This document shows positions 19,026 to 27,603 of a DNA stretch of 64,000 bases, piece by piece. The notes beneath the pieces were generated by a model. It saw only the letters and a list, made by a program, of their open reading frames with translations. It did no database searches and was not told where the DNA came from. Position 1 is the stretch's first letter; every line of letters starts with the position of its first letter. Source of the stretch: VXPQ01 sp965248175 (GTDB lineage: Bacteria; Bacteroidota; Rhodothermia; Rhodothermales; VXPQ01). The position numbers and the translations under genes are program-made. Location: assembly GCA_965248175.1 (NCBI GenBank), contig OZ252093.1, positions 2,108,001 through 2,172,000 of the forward strand. The letters are read 5' to 3'.

Positions 19026-19406
19026 ATGGCGAACGGAACGGTCAAACTGGTCAACGCGGTTTTCTACGCGCACCACGGAGTGATGCAGGAAGAGCATCGC
19101 ATAGGGGGGCGCTACGAAGTGGATGTGTCGATGACGCTTGATTTCGAGGCGGCGGCGCGCACCGACGACCTGACGCACACCGTGGACTACGAACGCATTT
19201 ACCAGTTGGTGCAAGAGATCGTGTTGCGCAACCGGTTCTACCTGATCGAAAAACTGGCCTTTCTTATTGCCCACGAGATTCGCGAAGCGTATCCCGATCT
19301 GGAGTGCATTGAAGTGGCGGTGCGCAAACGCAACCCGCCGGTGGGCGGCACCGCCGATTACGCAGAGGCTGCGTACCGCTTGCCTGATCGGAGCGAGCGC
19401 TCCTGA
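19026..19406 (+). CDS. folB: Dihydroneopterin aldolase
   Basis: 126 residues, the normal FolB length. It has the substrate-site glutamate region (GVMQEEHRIGGRYEVDVSM), the YERIYQLVQEIV helix and the catalytic lysine motif VAVRKRNPPVGG. FolB converts dihydroneopterin to 6-hydroxymethyl-dihydropterin plus glycolaldehyde in folate synthesis. It follows the P460-like gene by 35 bp and converges with the amidotransferase gene 9 bp away. No other folate gene is in the window. Confidence 0.93.
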   Translation: MANGTVKLVNAVFYAHHGVMQEEHRIGGRYEVDVSMTLDFEAAARTDDLTHTVDYERIYQLVQEIVLRNRFYLIEKLAFLIAHEIREAYPDLECIEVAVRKRNPPVGGTADYAEAAYRLPDRSERS

Positions 19407-19415
19407 CCCCGCACC

Positions 19416-20153
19416 TCATTTCCCGATCACTGTCTCCACCAGAAAGTCGTGCAGCAGGTGATCTACTTCTGTGGTCTCGGCAAGGTTTTCCTGCAGGGCC
19501 TGGAATGTCTCTTCATCAGCCAGTTCGGGATAATTTCCCCGGTATGCTCGAAACCGTTCGCGCATCCGGCGCGCATTCAGTTCACTGTGAAATTGCGTTC
19601 CGTAGATCGGCACGTCGCCCATGCGAAAGGCCTGACTGCCTTGTGTTTCGGAGACGACCAGTTCTACGGCGCCGGGGGGTAGTTCACTTACCCGGTCGTG
19701 ATGTCCCATATTTGCAAGAAACCGCGCAGGAAACTTGCCGAACACGGGGTCTTTCTTTCCCGCTTCGGTCAGCATCATGGGGCCGCATCCGATTTCCGCG
19801 AGATCAGAGTCGTGAATGACACGGCCTCCCAGGGCCCGGGCGATGGCCTGATGTCCCCAGCACGATCCGAAGGCGGGTATGCCGCGGTCGGCAATCCGGC
19901 GGATAAGGTCGATGAGGGCCGGCATCCAGAGATAAGACCCGGTTGCCGAGTACTCTCCGGCGCCGCCGATCATGACCACATCCGCATGGTTCAGCATGTC
20001 CGGGTCGAGCGGATCGCCCTGAACCTTTACGGCAACGATTTGGTCGGCGCGCACACGGCAGTGCTCGCGGAAGCATTCCTGTTCCTGCGTACGGATATCT
20101 TCCGTGTTGCGGGCCTGAATGAGAAGGATGCGGAGATTGGCTAATTCAGGCAT
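19416..20153 (-). CDS. Class I glutamine amidotransferase-like protein
   Basis: 245 residues with the class I GATase fold. The nucleophile elbow is FGSCWGHQAIARALGG and the catalytic His/Glu pair lies in YGTQFHSEL. The N-terminal VVMIGGAGEYSA is the loop that normally precedes the active site. There is no fused synthetase domain, so it belongs to the stand-alone group (GMP-synthase-like or gamma-glutamyl hydrolase-like) whose substrates are mostly undefined. It lies 3 bp from maf in the same direction, in an operon lnt-maf-GATase. Confidence 0.85.
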   Translation of the reverse strand: MPELANLRILLIQARNTEDIRTQEQECFREHCRVRADQIVAVKVQGDPLDPDMLNHADVVMIGGAGEYSATGSYLWMPALIDLIRRIADRGIPAFGSCWGHQAIARALGGRVIHDSDLAEIGCGPMMLTEAGKKDPVFGKFPARFLANMGHHDRVSELPPGAVELVVSETQGSQAFRMGDVPIYGTQFHSELNARRMRERFRAYRGNYPELADEETFQALQENLAETTEVDHLLHDFLVETVIGK

Positions 20154-20156
20154 GGG

Positions 20157-20762
20157 TTATGCTGCGTACTCCTCTGTAAGCAAGTCGGGAAAGTGCTCTT
20201 TGAGGATCCGGTAGAATCGGTGAAGGGGCAGTCCGACGACATTGTAGTAGTCTCCGTCGATACGCCGCACGAAGAATGGCCCCCGGCTGTCCTGAATGCC
20301 GTACGCGCCAGCCTTGTCGAGAGGCGACCCCGAGGCCACATAGTCAGCCACCTCGGCAGCACTTAAGGTATGGAATGTTACGTCGGTGCGCTCCGAAGCG
20401 TGCACGGTCCGGTTCGACGGAGGGTGCAGGAGAGCGATTCCCGTGTATACGGAATGCGTGGCTCCACTGAGGCGCTTGAGCATCCGTTCGGCCTCGGCGG
20501 GACTGTCCGGTTTGCCCAGCATATCTCCTGCCAGTACAACCACCGTATCCGCCCCCAGCGTAAGCGCATCGGGGCGTTGCGCCGCCACATGGCGCGCTTT
20601 CCGGAGTGCAAGGACCTGGACGAGGTCTTCGGGGGACACCCCTGTTTCGACCCGTTCGTTGACGTGACTTGGACACACCTCGAAACGCATGCCCATATTC
20701 CGGAGCAGCTGCTGGCGGCGCGCCGAGGCGGAAGCCAGCACGAAAGGAGCCTGCAAGGTCAT
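20157..20762 (-). CDS. maf: Maf-family nucleotide pyrophosphatase
   Basis: 201 residues from ATG 20762, selected because it overlaps the lnt stop in an ATGA and gives the family N-terminus (FVLASASARRQQLL). Other Maf motifs are LGADTVVVLAGDMLGKP (catalytic aspartate), YTGIAL and GAYGIQDSRGPFFVRRIDGDYYNVVGLP. Maf proteins hydrolyse non-canonical or m5-dTTP/UTP-type nucleotides to monophosphates. Translation is probably coupled to lnt. Confidence 0.92.
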   Translation of the reverse strand: MTLQAPFVLASASARRQQLLRNMGMRFEVCPSHVNERVETGVSPEDLVQVLALRKARHVAAQRPDALTLGADTVVVLAGDMLGKPDSPAEAERMLKRLSGATHSVYTGIALLHPPSNRTVHASERTDVTFHTLSAAEVADYVASGSPLDKAGAYGIQDSRGPFFVRRIDGDYYNVVGLPLHRFYRILKEHFPDLLTEEYAA

Positions 20763-22345
20763 CTGCGGGGACGGACGAATGCTATGAACGACAGTATGAG
20801 GGCGATAACGCCCGCTGCGGGAGAAATGATGTCGCCCCATCGCATATAAGGCGTTGGGCTTTCCGCCGGCTCTATACGTACGATGGCGACCCGCCGCTCC
20901 ATCCAACCGATATGCGCCTCGATTGCTCCATCCGGCCGTATAGATGCCGTACTGCCCGATACGGATGTCTGTACAAACGGGCGTCCCGTTTCAATGGCGC
21001 GAAGCCGGTTGAACGCCAGATGCTGGCGGTACCCGAACGAATTTTTCCACCAGCCGTCCTGTGTGATCGCAATCAGGAATTGCGCTTCGTCTTTGGCGTA
21101 CTCCCGGGCCGCGTCGTCGAAAAGGGTTTCGAAACAAATCATCACGCCGAACGGGATTCCGTCGAGGTCCATGTGTGCGGGGGACGTTCCCGGCACGTAG
21201 CCGGCCACGCCGCCTGCGGGAATGGCAAGGCGCCGCATCAGGGGCCATCTGTCCTCGAAAGGGACGCCTTCGGCAAAGGGGACAAGCCGGCGCTTCCGGT
21301 AGACCGCGTCCGGTTTGCCGGGCCGCATGTATCGGGCCGCATTGAACCAGGGCATTTGGGCGTGGTCAGGGTTTCCGCCTGGTGCTTCGTCGATTGCCCC
21401 CGTCAGGAGCGGTATGCCGCGGGTTTCCACATGGCGGCGGACCAGCTCTCGGAGCGATTCCCTACCGGGCGGAAGCGCCGTTTCCGGCCATAGGGCAAGG
21501 TCGATCGTGTCCGGGTCCAATACATCGTACATCGCCAGCAGCGTGCGGACGGCTTGCGTATCGTCGAAATCCGCCCATGTTTCGGCGGAAATGCCCGGTT
21601 GTATAAGAGCAATGGTGAGGGGTTGGCCGGTCTCGCGATGCGCACCCGGCGGAAGGAAGGCGGCGATCAAACCCGCGCCGACGACGGCCCCCGATATGAT
21701 CACTGGACTCTTGCTGCGTAAAAGGTGCAGTACCGGGCTGCTTCGCCCTGAAATTTTCCGATCCGATCCCTTCATGGACAGGAGCATCGTGGCCCCGAGC
21801 ACATTTGCAGCAAGCACAAACGTTGTCAGAAGCGGTACGCCGCCGAAGCGGGCCAGCCGGTTGAGGGGAAAAAATTCGGCCTGCGAATGGCCAAGGAGCG
21901 CCCAGGGCAGGGCAAGAGGTCCCCGTCGCAGGCTCCATTCCATGAGAATGAAAAGAGCGACCAGGAGCGCGAGCGCAGCACGGTTTCCGAGGCGCCGCCG
22001 GCATGCAGACGATAGCCCGAACGGCATGGCCATCCACAGGGGGATCGCAACCATCCACGGGAGGGAAAGGAGGGCCGTATTCAAGTTATGGTGCAAGAGC
22101 GGCCATTGGAACGCAACAAGGAAGGTAATCAGGAAGGCGATGCTTGCATCCATATACATTTTCCGCGCCGATGGTTGCTCCGTCCACAGGATCAGCAGTG
22201 GAACGAGTGCTCCCCATGCAAGCACGGGAAAGGGAAAGGGCGGAAAACCAAGGCCCAGCAGCACACCTGTCGACGCAGCGAGCACATTCCGGCGAAGGCG
22301 GGAAGGCGGAGAGCCGGATAAACTGGTCAGAGACGCCCAGGGCAT
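20759..22345 (-). CDS. lnt: Apolipoprotein N-acyltransferase
   Basis: 528 residues. About seven hydrophobic segments occupy the N-terminal half (for example LLGLGFPPFPFPVLAWGALVP), followed by a nitrilase domain with the catalytic triad motifs WPETALP (Glu), YRKRRLVPFAEGVPFE (Lys) and GVMICFETLFDD (Cys). Lnt N-acylates the lipidated cysteine of apolipoproteins in the inner membrane, consistent with the several lipoproteins in this window. The gene heads a minus-strand operon with maf and the amidotransferase. Confidence 0.94.
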   Translation of the reverse strand: MPWASLTSLSGSPPSRLRRNVLAASTGVLLGLGFPPFPFPVLAWGALVPLLILWTEQPSARKMYMDASIAFLITFLVAFQWPLLHHNLNTALLSLPWMVAIPLWMAMPFGLSSACRRRLGNRAALALLVALFILMEWSLRRGPLALPWALLGHSQAEFFPLNRLARFGGVPLLTTFVLAANVLGATMLLSMKGSDRKISGRSSPVLHLLRSKSPVIISGAVVGAGLIAAFLPPGAHRETGQPLTIALIQPGISAETWADFDDTQAVRTLLAMYDVLDPDTIDLALWPETALPPGRESLRELVRRHVETRGIPLLTGAIDEAPGGNPDHAQMPWFNAARYMRPGKPDAVYRKRRLVPFAEGVPFEDRWPLMRRLAIPAGGVAGYVPGTSPAHMDLDGIPFGVMICFETLFDDAAREYAKDEAQFLIAITQDGWWKNSFGYRQHLAFNRLRAIETGRPFVQTSVSGSTASIRPDGAIEAHIGWMERRVAIVRIEPAESPTPYMRWGDIISPAAGVIALILSFIAFVRPRR

Positions 22346-22479
22346 TGGGACCTGTTGATTTTCTGAGAGGAGAATGCCTTGCGTTTGCAGGGCGCGATTC
22401 TTTGATTAATACGAGAGAGGTTAGAGAAATTATAGCGTATGGACAAACATGCCGCAAATATGGAATAGAGAACAAAGGT

Positions 22480-22546
22480 AGAGTGCAGTTTACCTCAGCA
22501 GCTTTCACCGGCTCGCTCAAGGCGCATGGCATACCATCTCTATGGA
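22480..22546 (+). pseudogene. IS3-type transposase (OrfB) scrap
   Basis: A 67-bp stretch encodes RVQFTSAAFTGSLKAHG, which aligns with AQFTSEAFTGALKEHG around the second catalytic aspartate of the intact IS3 transposase at 39.28-39.35 kb. The DNA similarity is visible base by base (GCAGTTTACCTC, TTTCACCGG, CTCAAGG, ATCTCTATGG). No other transposase sequence or terminal repeat was found around it, so it is a relic of a former insertion in the gap upstream of lnt. Confidence 0.7.
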
Positions 22547-22605
22547 GACAGAGTCCCCATTGAACAATAATGCCGCTTACACAGTTCATCGGACACGCCC
22601 GGCCC

Positions 22606-23070
22606 TTATTTCAACAAAGAAAGAACTTCCAGTCCTATTTTTACGTCAAACCATCCATCACAGAAAAATTCTTCATCCTCACGGCAGGGTATATAATTAC
22701 CTTCCGGCTCAATGGATAAGCCCAAACCTCCAAAATAAAAACCTATTCCGGCACCCATGCTAATTCCCAATATTGTTGACTTGCTGGCAGGATGCTTTCT
22801 ATCATCATATTGAAGCTCTTTCCTGTCAAAATGCCACAGATCGATCCCGCCATATAGATATTTTTTGATGTGGAAATTTGATTGCTTAGCTATTGATGGC
22901 TTACCCAATACAAGATTATAGCGGCTCTTTAAACGAAGAATAGAACCCTTACCATCATTACCTAGATAAGCATAAGCAATGCCGCCTTCGTATGCATTGT
23001 ATCTAAAATTGGCATCTAAAGAGGGAAAAGACAGGGCATCGCTGGTCCCCCCGCCGAAATCTTGTCCCAC
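22606..23070 (-). CDS. Small outer-membrane barrel-like protein (possibly frameshifted at its 5' end)
   Basis: 154 residues from a GTG at 23070. The sequence is strand-rich with alternating glycine/aromatic residues (GMGAGIGFYFGGLGLSIEPEGNY; YGGIDLWHF), like an 8-10-stranded barrel of unassigned family. The frame remains open upstream to about 23.26 kb and reads PSPEEEKEEERREIEVAFHFYPRS with no start codon. A convincing signal peptide (MPVKPIYILLPALAIAFLS) begins at ATG 23240 in another frame, so one indel near 23180 would restore a single gene at 22606-23240. The base composition is more AT-rich than the surroundings. Confidence 0.5.
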   Translation of the reverse strand: MGQDFGGGTSDALSFPSLDANFRYNAYEGGIAYAYLGNDGKGSILRLKSRYNLVLGKPSIAKQSNFHIKKYLYGGIDLWHFDRKELQYDDRKHPASKSTILGISMGAGIGFYFGGLGLSIEPEGNYIPCREDEEFFCDGWFDVKIGLEVLSLLK

Positions 23071-23282
23071 ACTGACGAAAAAACTGCGAGGATAAAAATG
23101 AAATGCTACCTCTATCTCTCTTCTCTCCTCCTCCTTTTCTTCTTCCGGAGAGGGGGAATTGGATTGGGCACGTAATGGGAAGCAGAGAGAAAGGCTATAG
23201 CCAATGCCGGTAACAGGATGTAAATGGGTTTGACGGGCATGTTTTTGGCGAGAGGTTTTTTATTAGCAGGACAATGCCGCAG

Positions 23283-23471
23283 TTATTTGAGGAGCGTCAT
23301 GCAGTGCGTACTATGAAAATCGCCAGCCTGTATCCTATAGAAGTAGACCCCGTTCGGAAGGTTCCCTGCATCGAAGCGTGCGCGGTGCGTGCCGGCGCGC
23401 ATTTCTTCCTGCACGACATGCAGTGCGGTTCTTCGCGCCGTATATTCCCCTCTGTGTCTAACTTCCTCGGA
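23283..23471 (-). pseudogene. Orphan type IX secretion C-terminal sorting domain remnant
   Basis: On the minus strand a 62-codon open frame ends TAA at 23283 and encodes AGTHRARFDAGNLPNGVYFY, RIQAGDF and a closing MTLLK. This is the typical C-terminal Por_Secre_tail (TIGR04183-type) beta-sandwich of cargo proteins exported by the type IX system. There is no start codon or cargo domain upstream, because the frame is blocked at 23472-23474 and the NSS transporter gene starts at 23490. It is therefore the broken tail of a lost secreted protein. Confidence 0.65.
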
Positions 23472-23489
23472 TTAATTTCTTAGCGCCTC

Positions 23490-24992
23490 ATGTCCGAACA
23501 TTCAGATACGGAGCAACGCTTCACGAGCCGCACCGGACTACTGCTGAGCGTGCTCGGCATTGCCGTGGGTACAGGCAACATCTGGCGGTTCCCTCGCATC
23601 GCCGCGCAGAATGGGGGCGCAGAAGGGGCAGGCGCTTTTCTTATTGCCTGGGTTGTATTCCTGTTCGTATGGAGCATTCCGCTGATCATTGCGGAATATG
23701 CGCTCGGACGGCATGGGCGGAAGGGCGTTGTGGGGTCGTTCATCAAGGCAGCGGGCAAACGATTTGCATGGATGGGCGCCTTCGTGGCTTTCGTGACTAC
23801 GGCCATCATGTTCTATTATTCCGTGGTGGCGGGCTGGTGCGTCTATTATTTACTCACTTCGGTAATCCATCCGCTGCCTATGGACCTGCAAGGCGCCACG
23901 GCAGTGTGGGAGGGGTTCCAGTCCGGGGGAGTGCCGCTTCTGTTTCATGCCCTGGCTATGGGCGGGGGCGTGTTCGTCGTCGTGAAAGGCATTTCGTCGA
24001 TCGAACGCGTGAACAAGGTGCTCATTCCCGTACTGTGTCTGATCGTTCTCGTTTCCGTACTGCGTGCGGTAACATTGCCCGGCGCAGGACAGGGGCTGGC
24101 CTTTCTGTTTACCCCGCAGCTCGATTTGCTGACCCGTCCGTCCTTATGGCTGGAGGCCCTCACCCAGAATGCGTGGGATACGGGTGCAGGCTGGGGGCTT
24201 ATTCTGACCTACGGCGCCTATATGCGGCGGAGTCACGGCGTTGTAAAGAATTCGTTCATCACCGGTATAGGGAATAATGTCGTTTCGCTTCTGGCCGCCA
24301 TCATGATTTTCGGGACGGTTTTCGCCGTACTGGGCGCCGAAATGTCCCGCCCCGAAGTGCTTGAGGTTATGAAGTCCAGTGGCCCGGCCTCCACCGGCCT
24401 GACCTTTATCTGGATGCCGCAGTTGTTTGCCCAAATGCCTTTCGGCCGGGGCATGGCTATGCTTTTCTTTCTCGGGCTGTCGTTCGCGGCATTCAGCTCG
24501 TTGATTTCCATGATTGAGCTGGCGACTCGTGTGCTGGTCGACGCCGGGTTACAACGCAAACAGGCCATTGCCTGCGTAGGCATCTTCGGATTTGTGCTCG
24601 GCGTGCCGTCTGCTCTGTATCTCAATTTTCTGGGGAATCAGGATTTCGTCTGGGGTGTGGCTCTCATGATTTCCGGGGCATTCGTAGCGTTTGCCGTGGT
24701 TCGGTATGGAGCCGGCGATTTTGCCCGCAACGTTGTTTCAGGCGGGGAGGGGGACTGGTCCGTAGGCAAGCTATGGACCTTCCTGATCCGCGTTGCCGTG
24801 CCGGTGCAGGCGGTGGTGTTGCTTGTGTGGTGGTTGTATTTGTCCGCCACGGAGTATGCCCCCGATTCCTGGTACAATCCGTTCGATGCGTACAGCGTGA
24901 TGACCTGCTTCGTGCAATGGGGCGCCGCGGTCGTGCTTTTCGTGCTGATGAACCGTTTTCTGGTCCGCCGTACGATGCCGACAGGGAGGTAG
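23490..24992 (+). CDS. Sodium-dependent transporter, NSS/SNF family
   Basis: 500 residues with 11-12 hydrophobic helices. The N-terminal signature GLLLSVLGIAVGTGNIWRFP forms the sodium and substrate site in LeuT-type transporters; NGGAEGAGAFLIAWVVFL and IPLIIAEYALGRHGRKG follow as expected. The family imports amino acids or related small solutes with Na+. The substrate cannot be deduced. The start codon ATG 23490 lacks an evident Shine-Dalgarno. It is monocistronic as far as can be seen, with 94 bp to the LuxE-like gene. Confidence 0.92.
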   Translation: MSEHSDTEQRFTSRTGLLLSVLGIAVGTGNIWRFPRIAAQNGGAEGAGAFLIAWVVFLFVWSIPLIIAEYALGRHGRKGVVGSFIKAAGKRFAWMGAFVAFVTTAIMFYYSVVAGWCVYYLLTSVIHPLPMDLQGATAVWEGFQSGGVPLLFHALAMGGGVFVVVKGISSIERVNKVLIPVLCLIVLVSVLRAVTLPGAGQGLAFLFTPQLDLLTRPSLWLEALTQNAWDTGAGWGLILTYGAYMRRSHGVVKNSFITGIGNNVVSLLAAIMIFGTVFAVLGAEMSRPEVLEVMKSSGPASTGLTFIWMPQLFAQMPFGRGMAMLFFLGLSFAAFSSLISMIELATRVLVDAGLQRKQAIACVGIFGFVLGVPSALYLNFLGNQDFVWGVALMISGAFVAFAVVRYGAGDFARNVVSGGEGDWSVGKLWTFLIRVAVPVQAVVLLVWWLYLSATEYAPDSWYNPFDAYSVMTCFVQWGAAVVLFVLMNRFLVRRTMPTGR

Positions 24993-25086
24993 GAACGCCT
25001 TGGCAGATGGTTTGCAAACTGTCCCCGAATAGCTGATTCGTGAATCATTTGCTTTTTGCACATACGCTTGCCGGAATGCGTATTCC

Positions 25087-26157
25087 ATGATGATCGACGA
25101 CGTAATCCGGGGTTTTACCGGTCTCGACGCTCCCACCGCTTTTGACGAGATGGCTGAGGTGGTGCTCGCACACCAGTATGCGCATAATCCCGTTTACCAC
25201 CGTTATTGCAAAGCCATTTATCCCCAATGGAGTAAAACGCTTCCCGAGCCGGAAAACGCTGCCGGTCAAAAATCCCGGGACAGGCCCGGTCAGATAGAGG
25301 CTATCTATCTTCCGACAGCCCGCCTCCCCATTTTTTTGCCCGTAGAGGCTTTCAAGCAGGTTCCCGTTACCACGTTTCCACCGGAAGATGCGGAAAAGGT
25401 ATTCGAGAGCAGTGGAACCGGGAGCGGCATACGCAGCCGGCATTATGTCCGGGACCTGTCGATCTACGAGCGGGCGATTTCTGTGCACTTTGCCCGTGAA
25501 TTAGGAACGGGGCCATTCCTGTTTGCCTCGCGCCTCCCCGGATATGTCGAACAGGGCAGTGCTTCGTCGCTGCTGCATATGGTGGATTTTCTCATGCGAC
25601 GATTCGGAGTAGAGGGAAGCGGATCGGTGCTGGGCGCCCCGGAGCGTTTGCGCCGCCTTGCGGACCGGAGCAGAAACGAGGGGGTTCCGCTCATTGTGTT
25701 CGGCGCGGCATTCGGCCTGCTCGACCTGCTGGAATCCGCATCTTTTTCCTTACCCGCTGATGCGGTAGTGATCGAAACGGGGGGCATGAAAACGTACCGC
25801 CGTGAAATCACGCGGACAGCCTTGCACCGGCGCCTCAAGGAGGGTTTTGGCGCCGCATCCGTTCGCAGCGAATACGGCATGTGCGAACTCCTCAGCTCGT
25901 GTTATTCCCGGCAGGGCGGCGTTTTTTATCCACCTCCCTGGATGCGTTTCCGGGTGGTTGACCCGGCATGTCCTTTCGAGCCATTGGAAGAAGGCCGGGA
26001 AGGAGCGCTGGCCGTGCTGGATCTCGCGAATGTGTATTCTGCTTCTGCGGTGCTGACGCAGGACCGCGCCGTGCAGCGCGGCGATGGCTTCGAAGTGCTT
26101 GGACGGCTGGAAAACGCCGAACTCCGGGGATGCAACTTCCTCCTGAAAGATGTTTGA
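25087..26157 (+). CDS. LuxE-like acyl-protein synthetase
   Basis: 356 residues. The ANL-type adenylation motif is FESSGTGSGIRSRHY, the central region has FGAAFGLLDLLE, and YGMCELLSSCYS corresponds to the acyl-adenylate motif YGMTE. The C-terminal LRGCNFLLKDV carries a cysteine in the position where LuxE is acylated. In luminous bacteria LuxE activates fatty acid with ATP and hands it to LuxC. The stop overlaps the LuxC-like start by 8 bp, so the pair is co-translated. There are no luxA, luxB or luxD genes in the window. Confidence 0.85.
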   Translation: MMIDDVIRGFTGLDAPTAFDEMAEVVLAHQYAHNPVYHRYCKAIYPQWSKTLPEPENAAGQKSRDRPGQIEAIYLPTARLPIFLPVEAFKQVPVTTFPPEDAEKVFESSGTGSGIRSRHYVRDLSIYERAISVHFARELGTGPFLFASRLPGYVEQGSASSLLHMVDFLMRRFGVEGSGSVLGAPERLRRLADRSRNEGVPLIVFGAAFGLLDLLESASFSLPADAVVIETGGMKTYRREITRTALHRRLKEGFGAASVRSEYGMCELLSSCYSRQGGVFYPPPWMRFRVVDPACPFEPLEEGREGALAVLDLANVYSASAVLTQDRAVQRGDGFEVLGRLENAELRGCNFLLKDV

Positions 26158-27238
26158 CCAGCACGAACTCATTAGAGCAGTGGGGGCAGCGGCCGATGCC
26201 TGGATTCATCCCGATTACGATCCCCGAAAGGTCGCCGTGGAGGAGACGCTGCAAGCCTCCAATGCATGTACGGAAGAGGCGGTGACCTTTGCGGTGAACC
26301 AACAGATGTCACTTCTTACGGAAGAGGCGCTGGAGGAGTGGATCGGGGCGCGGAGCGCCTCTTCTCCCTGCACGGTGGGCGTCCTGAATGCGGGTAACAT
26401 TCCGCTGGTGGGTTTGCAGGATTTCCTCGCGGTGATATTGACCGGGCGCCGCTACCTCGGAAGCGTCTCATCGAAGTCCCCGGCGTTGCTACCGGCTTTT
26501 GTTGCCGATCTATGCCGGTTCACACCGGATATGGCAGCCGGTTTCGCGCCGCTCTCCGAACTGTTGGTCGGAGCCGATGCGCTCATCGCTACAGGTTCAG
26601 ACGAAACGATAGCCTGGTTGCGCGATGGGGCCCGGGGTCTGGCGGCGGATGGCGCGCAGGACGAAACAATAGGCAGGGCGCACGACATCCCCTTGGGCCG
26701 CTGCCTGTTCCGGGGGCACTCCTTTGCTGTGGGCGTGCTCGACGGTATGGAGCGGGCCGATACGTACGAGCGTCTTGCGGAAGACATATTGTTGCACGAG
26801 GGGTTCGGTTGTCGCAATGTTGCCGTGCTGTGGGCGCCTCGCGGCCTTTCTCCGGACGGCCTGCTGGAGGCCATGGCCCGGTTCCGAGGGGTTTTCCCGG
26901 CACACGGCGGGACAGCGGGACGGCTTGCCATGCAAAGGGCCTTGCTGGAAGCGGTAGACGCCTCTCATGCCTACGGAGAAGGCCTCGAATTTCTGGTCAG
27001 CCGGGGCGAACCCGAGGCCCAGCCGCCCGGCCATCTGCGCTGGGTTGAATACGACGACATTGCCGATGTCAATGACTGGCTGTGCAAGCAGCCTGTACAG
27101 CTCATGGTCGCGACGCTCCAGGTGCAAAAGCGCCTGACGTTCGAGGGATTACTCCTTGCTCCCGGCGAAGCGCAGCGACCCGTGCTCGATTGGCGCCCGG
27201 ACGGCATCGACACCGTGAATTTTCTGTTGGGCTTATGA
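26150..27238 (+). CDS. LuxC-like acyl-CoA/acyl-protein reductase
   Basis: 362 residues, aldehyde-dehydrogenase-like. VGVLNAGNIPLVGLQDFLAV corresponds to the nucleotide-binding region, and HEGFGCRNVAVLWAP contains the cysteine that forms the thioester intermediate. LuxC-type enzymes reduce activated fatty acyl groups to fatty aldehydes with NADPH. It is shorter than Vibrio LuxC (about 480), lacking an N-terminal portion. Together with the LuxE-like gene it forms a fatty-acid reductase module of unknown end use. Confidence 0.85.
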   Translation: MFDQHELIRAVGAAADAWIHPDYDPRKVAVEETLQASNACTEEAVTFAVNQQMSLLTEEALEEWIGARSASSPCTVGVLNAGNIPLVGLQDFLAVILTGRRYLGSVSSKSPALLPAFVADLCRFTPDMAAGFAPLSELLVGADALIATGSDETIAWLRDGARGLAADGAQDETIGRAHDIPLGRCLFRGHSFAVGVLDGMERADTYERLAEDILLHEGFGCRNVAVLWAPRGLSPDGLLEAMARFRGVFPAHGGTAGRLAMQRALLEAVDASHAYGEGLEFLVSRGEPEAQPPGHLRWVEYDDIADVNDWLCKQPVQLMVATLQVQKRLTFEGLLLAPGEAQRPVLDWRPDGIDTVNFLLGL

Positions 27239-27250
27239 AGGGGCGAATTG

Positions 27251-27517
27251 CTATCTCGTATCGTTCACTGCCCGTTCCACCTCGGGCAGGATATCACCCC
27301 AGTCGGCATCAGAGGTTTTTGTGATCGTCAGAAACCGGGGCATAATAAAGACATTGGAAATGCCCTCGATGCGAAACAGGCGTTCTCCCAAAGCGTGTCC
27401 GGTAGCTTCTTCCGCAGAATTGAACGATTCCATCCCTTCGGGAATGAACGTGCCCTTGCCGAGCGTACACTTGAGGCTGTTCGGATTCGGGGTGGGGGAT
27501 ATGTCGAGTTGCGGCAT
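27251..27517 (-). CDS. Nfu/NifU N-terminal domain protein
   Basis: 88 residues from ATG 27517, which yields the domain start MPQLDISPTPNPNSLKCTL; an upstream ATG at 27562 would add 15 residues not typical of the family. The Nfu_N signature follows (SFNSAEEATGHALGERLFRIEGISNVFIMPRFLTITKT). No C-terminal CxxC NifU domain is present, so it is a stand-alone Nfu N-terminal protein. It may assist Fe-S cluster delivery. It converges on the luxC-like gene and is divergent from the holin-like gene. Confidence 0.85.
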   Translation of the reverse strand: MPQLDISPTPNPNSLKCTLGKGTFIPEGMESFNSAEEATGHALGERLFRIEGISNVFIMPRFLTITKTSDADWGDILPEVERAVNDTR

Positions 27518-27603
27518 GGGAAAACCGTATCGTCGAAATCGGGTATAAAGAGGATGCCCCACGGATGTGCGGGCGCCCCCAAAATAATGAATCCGGGCCG
27601 GAC

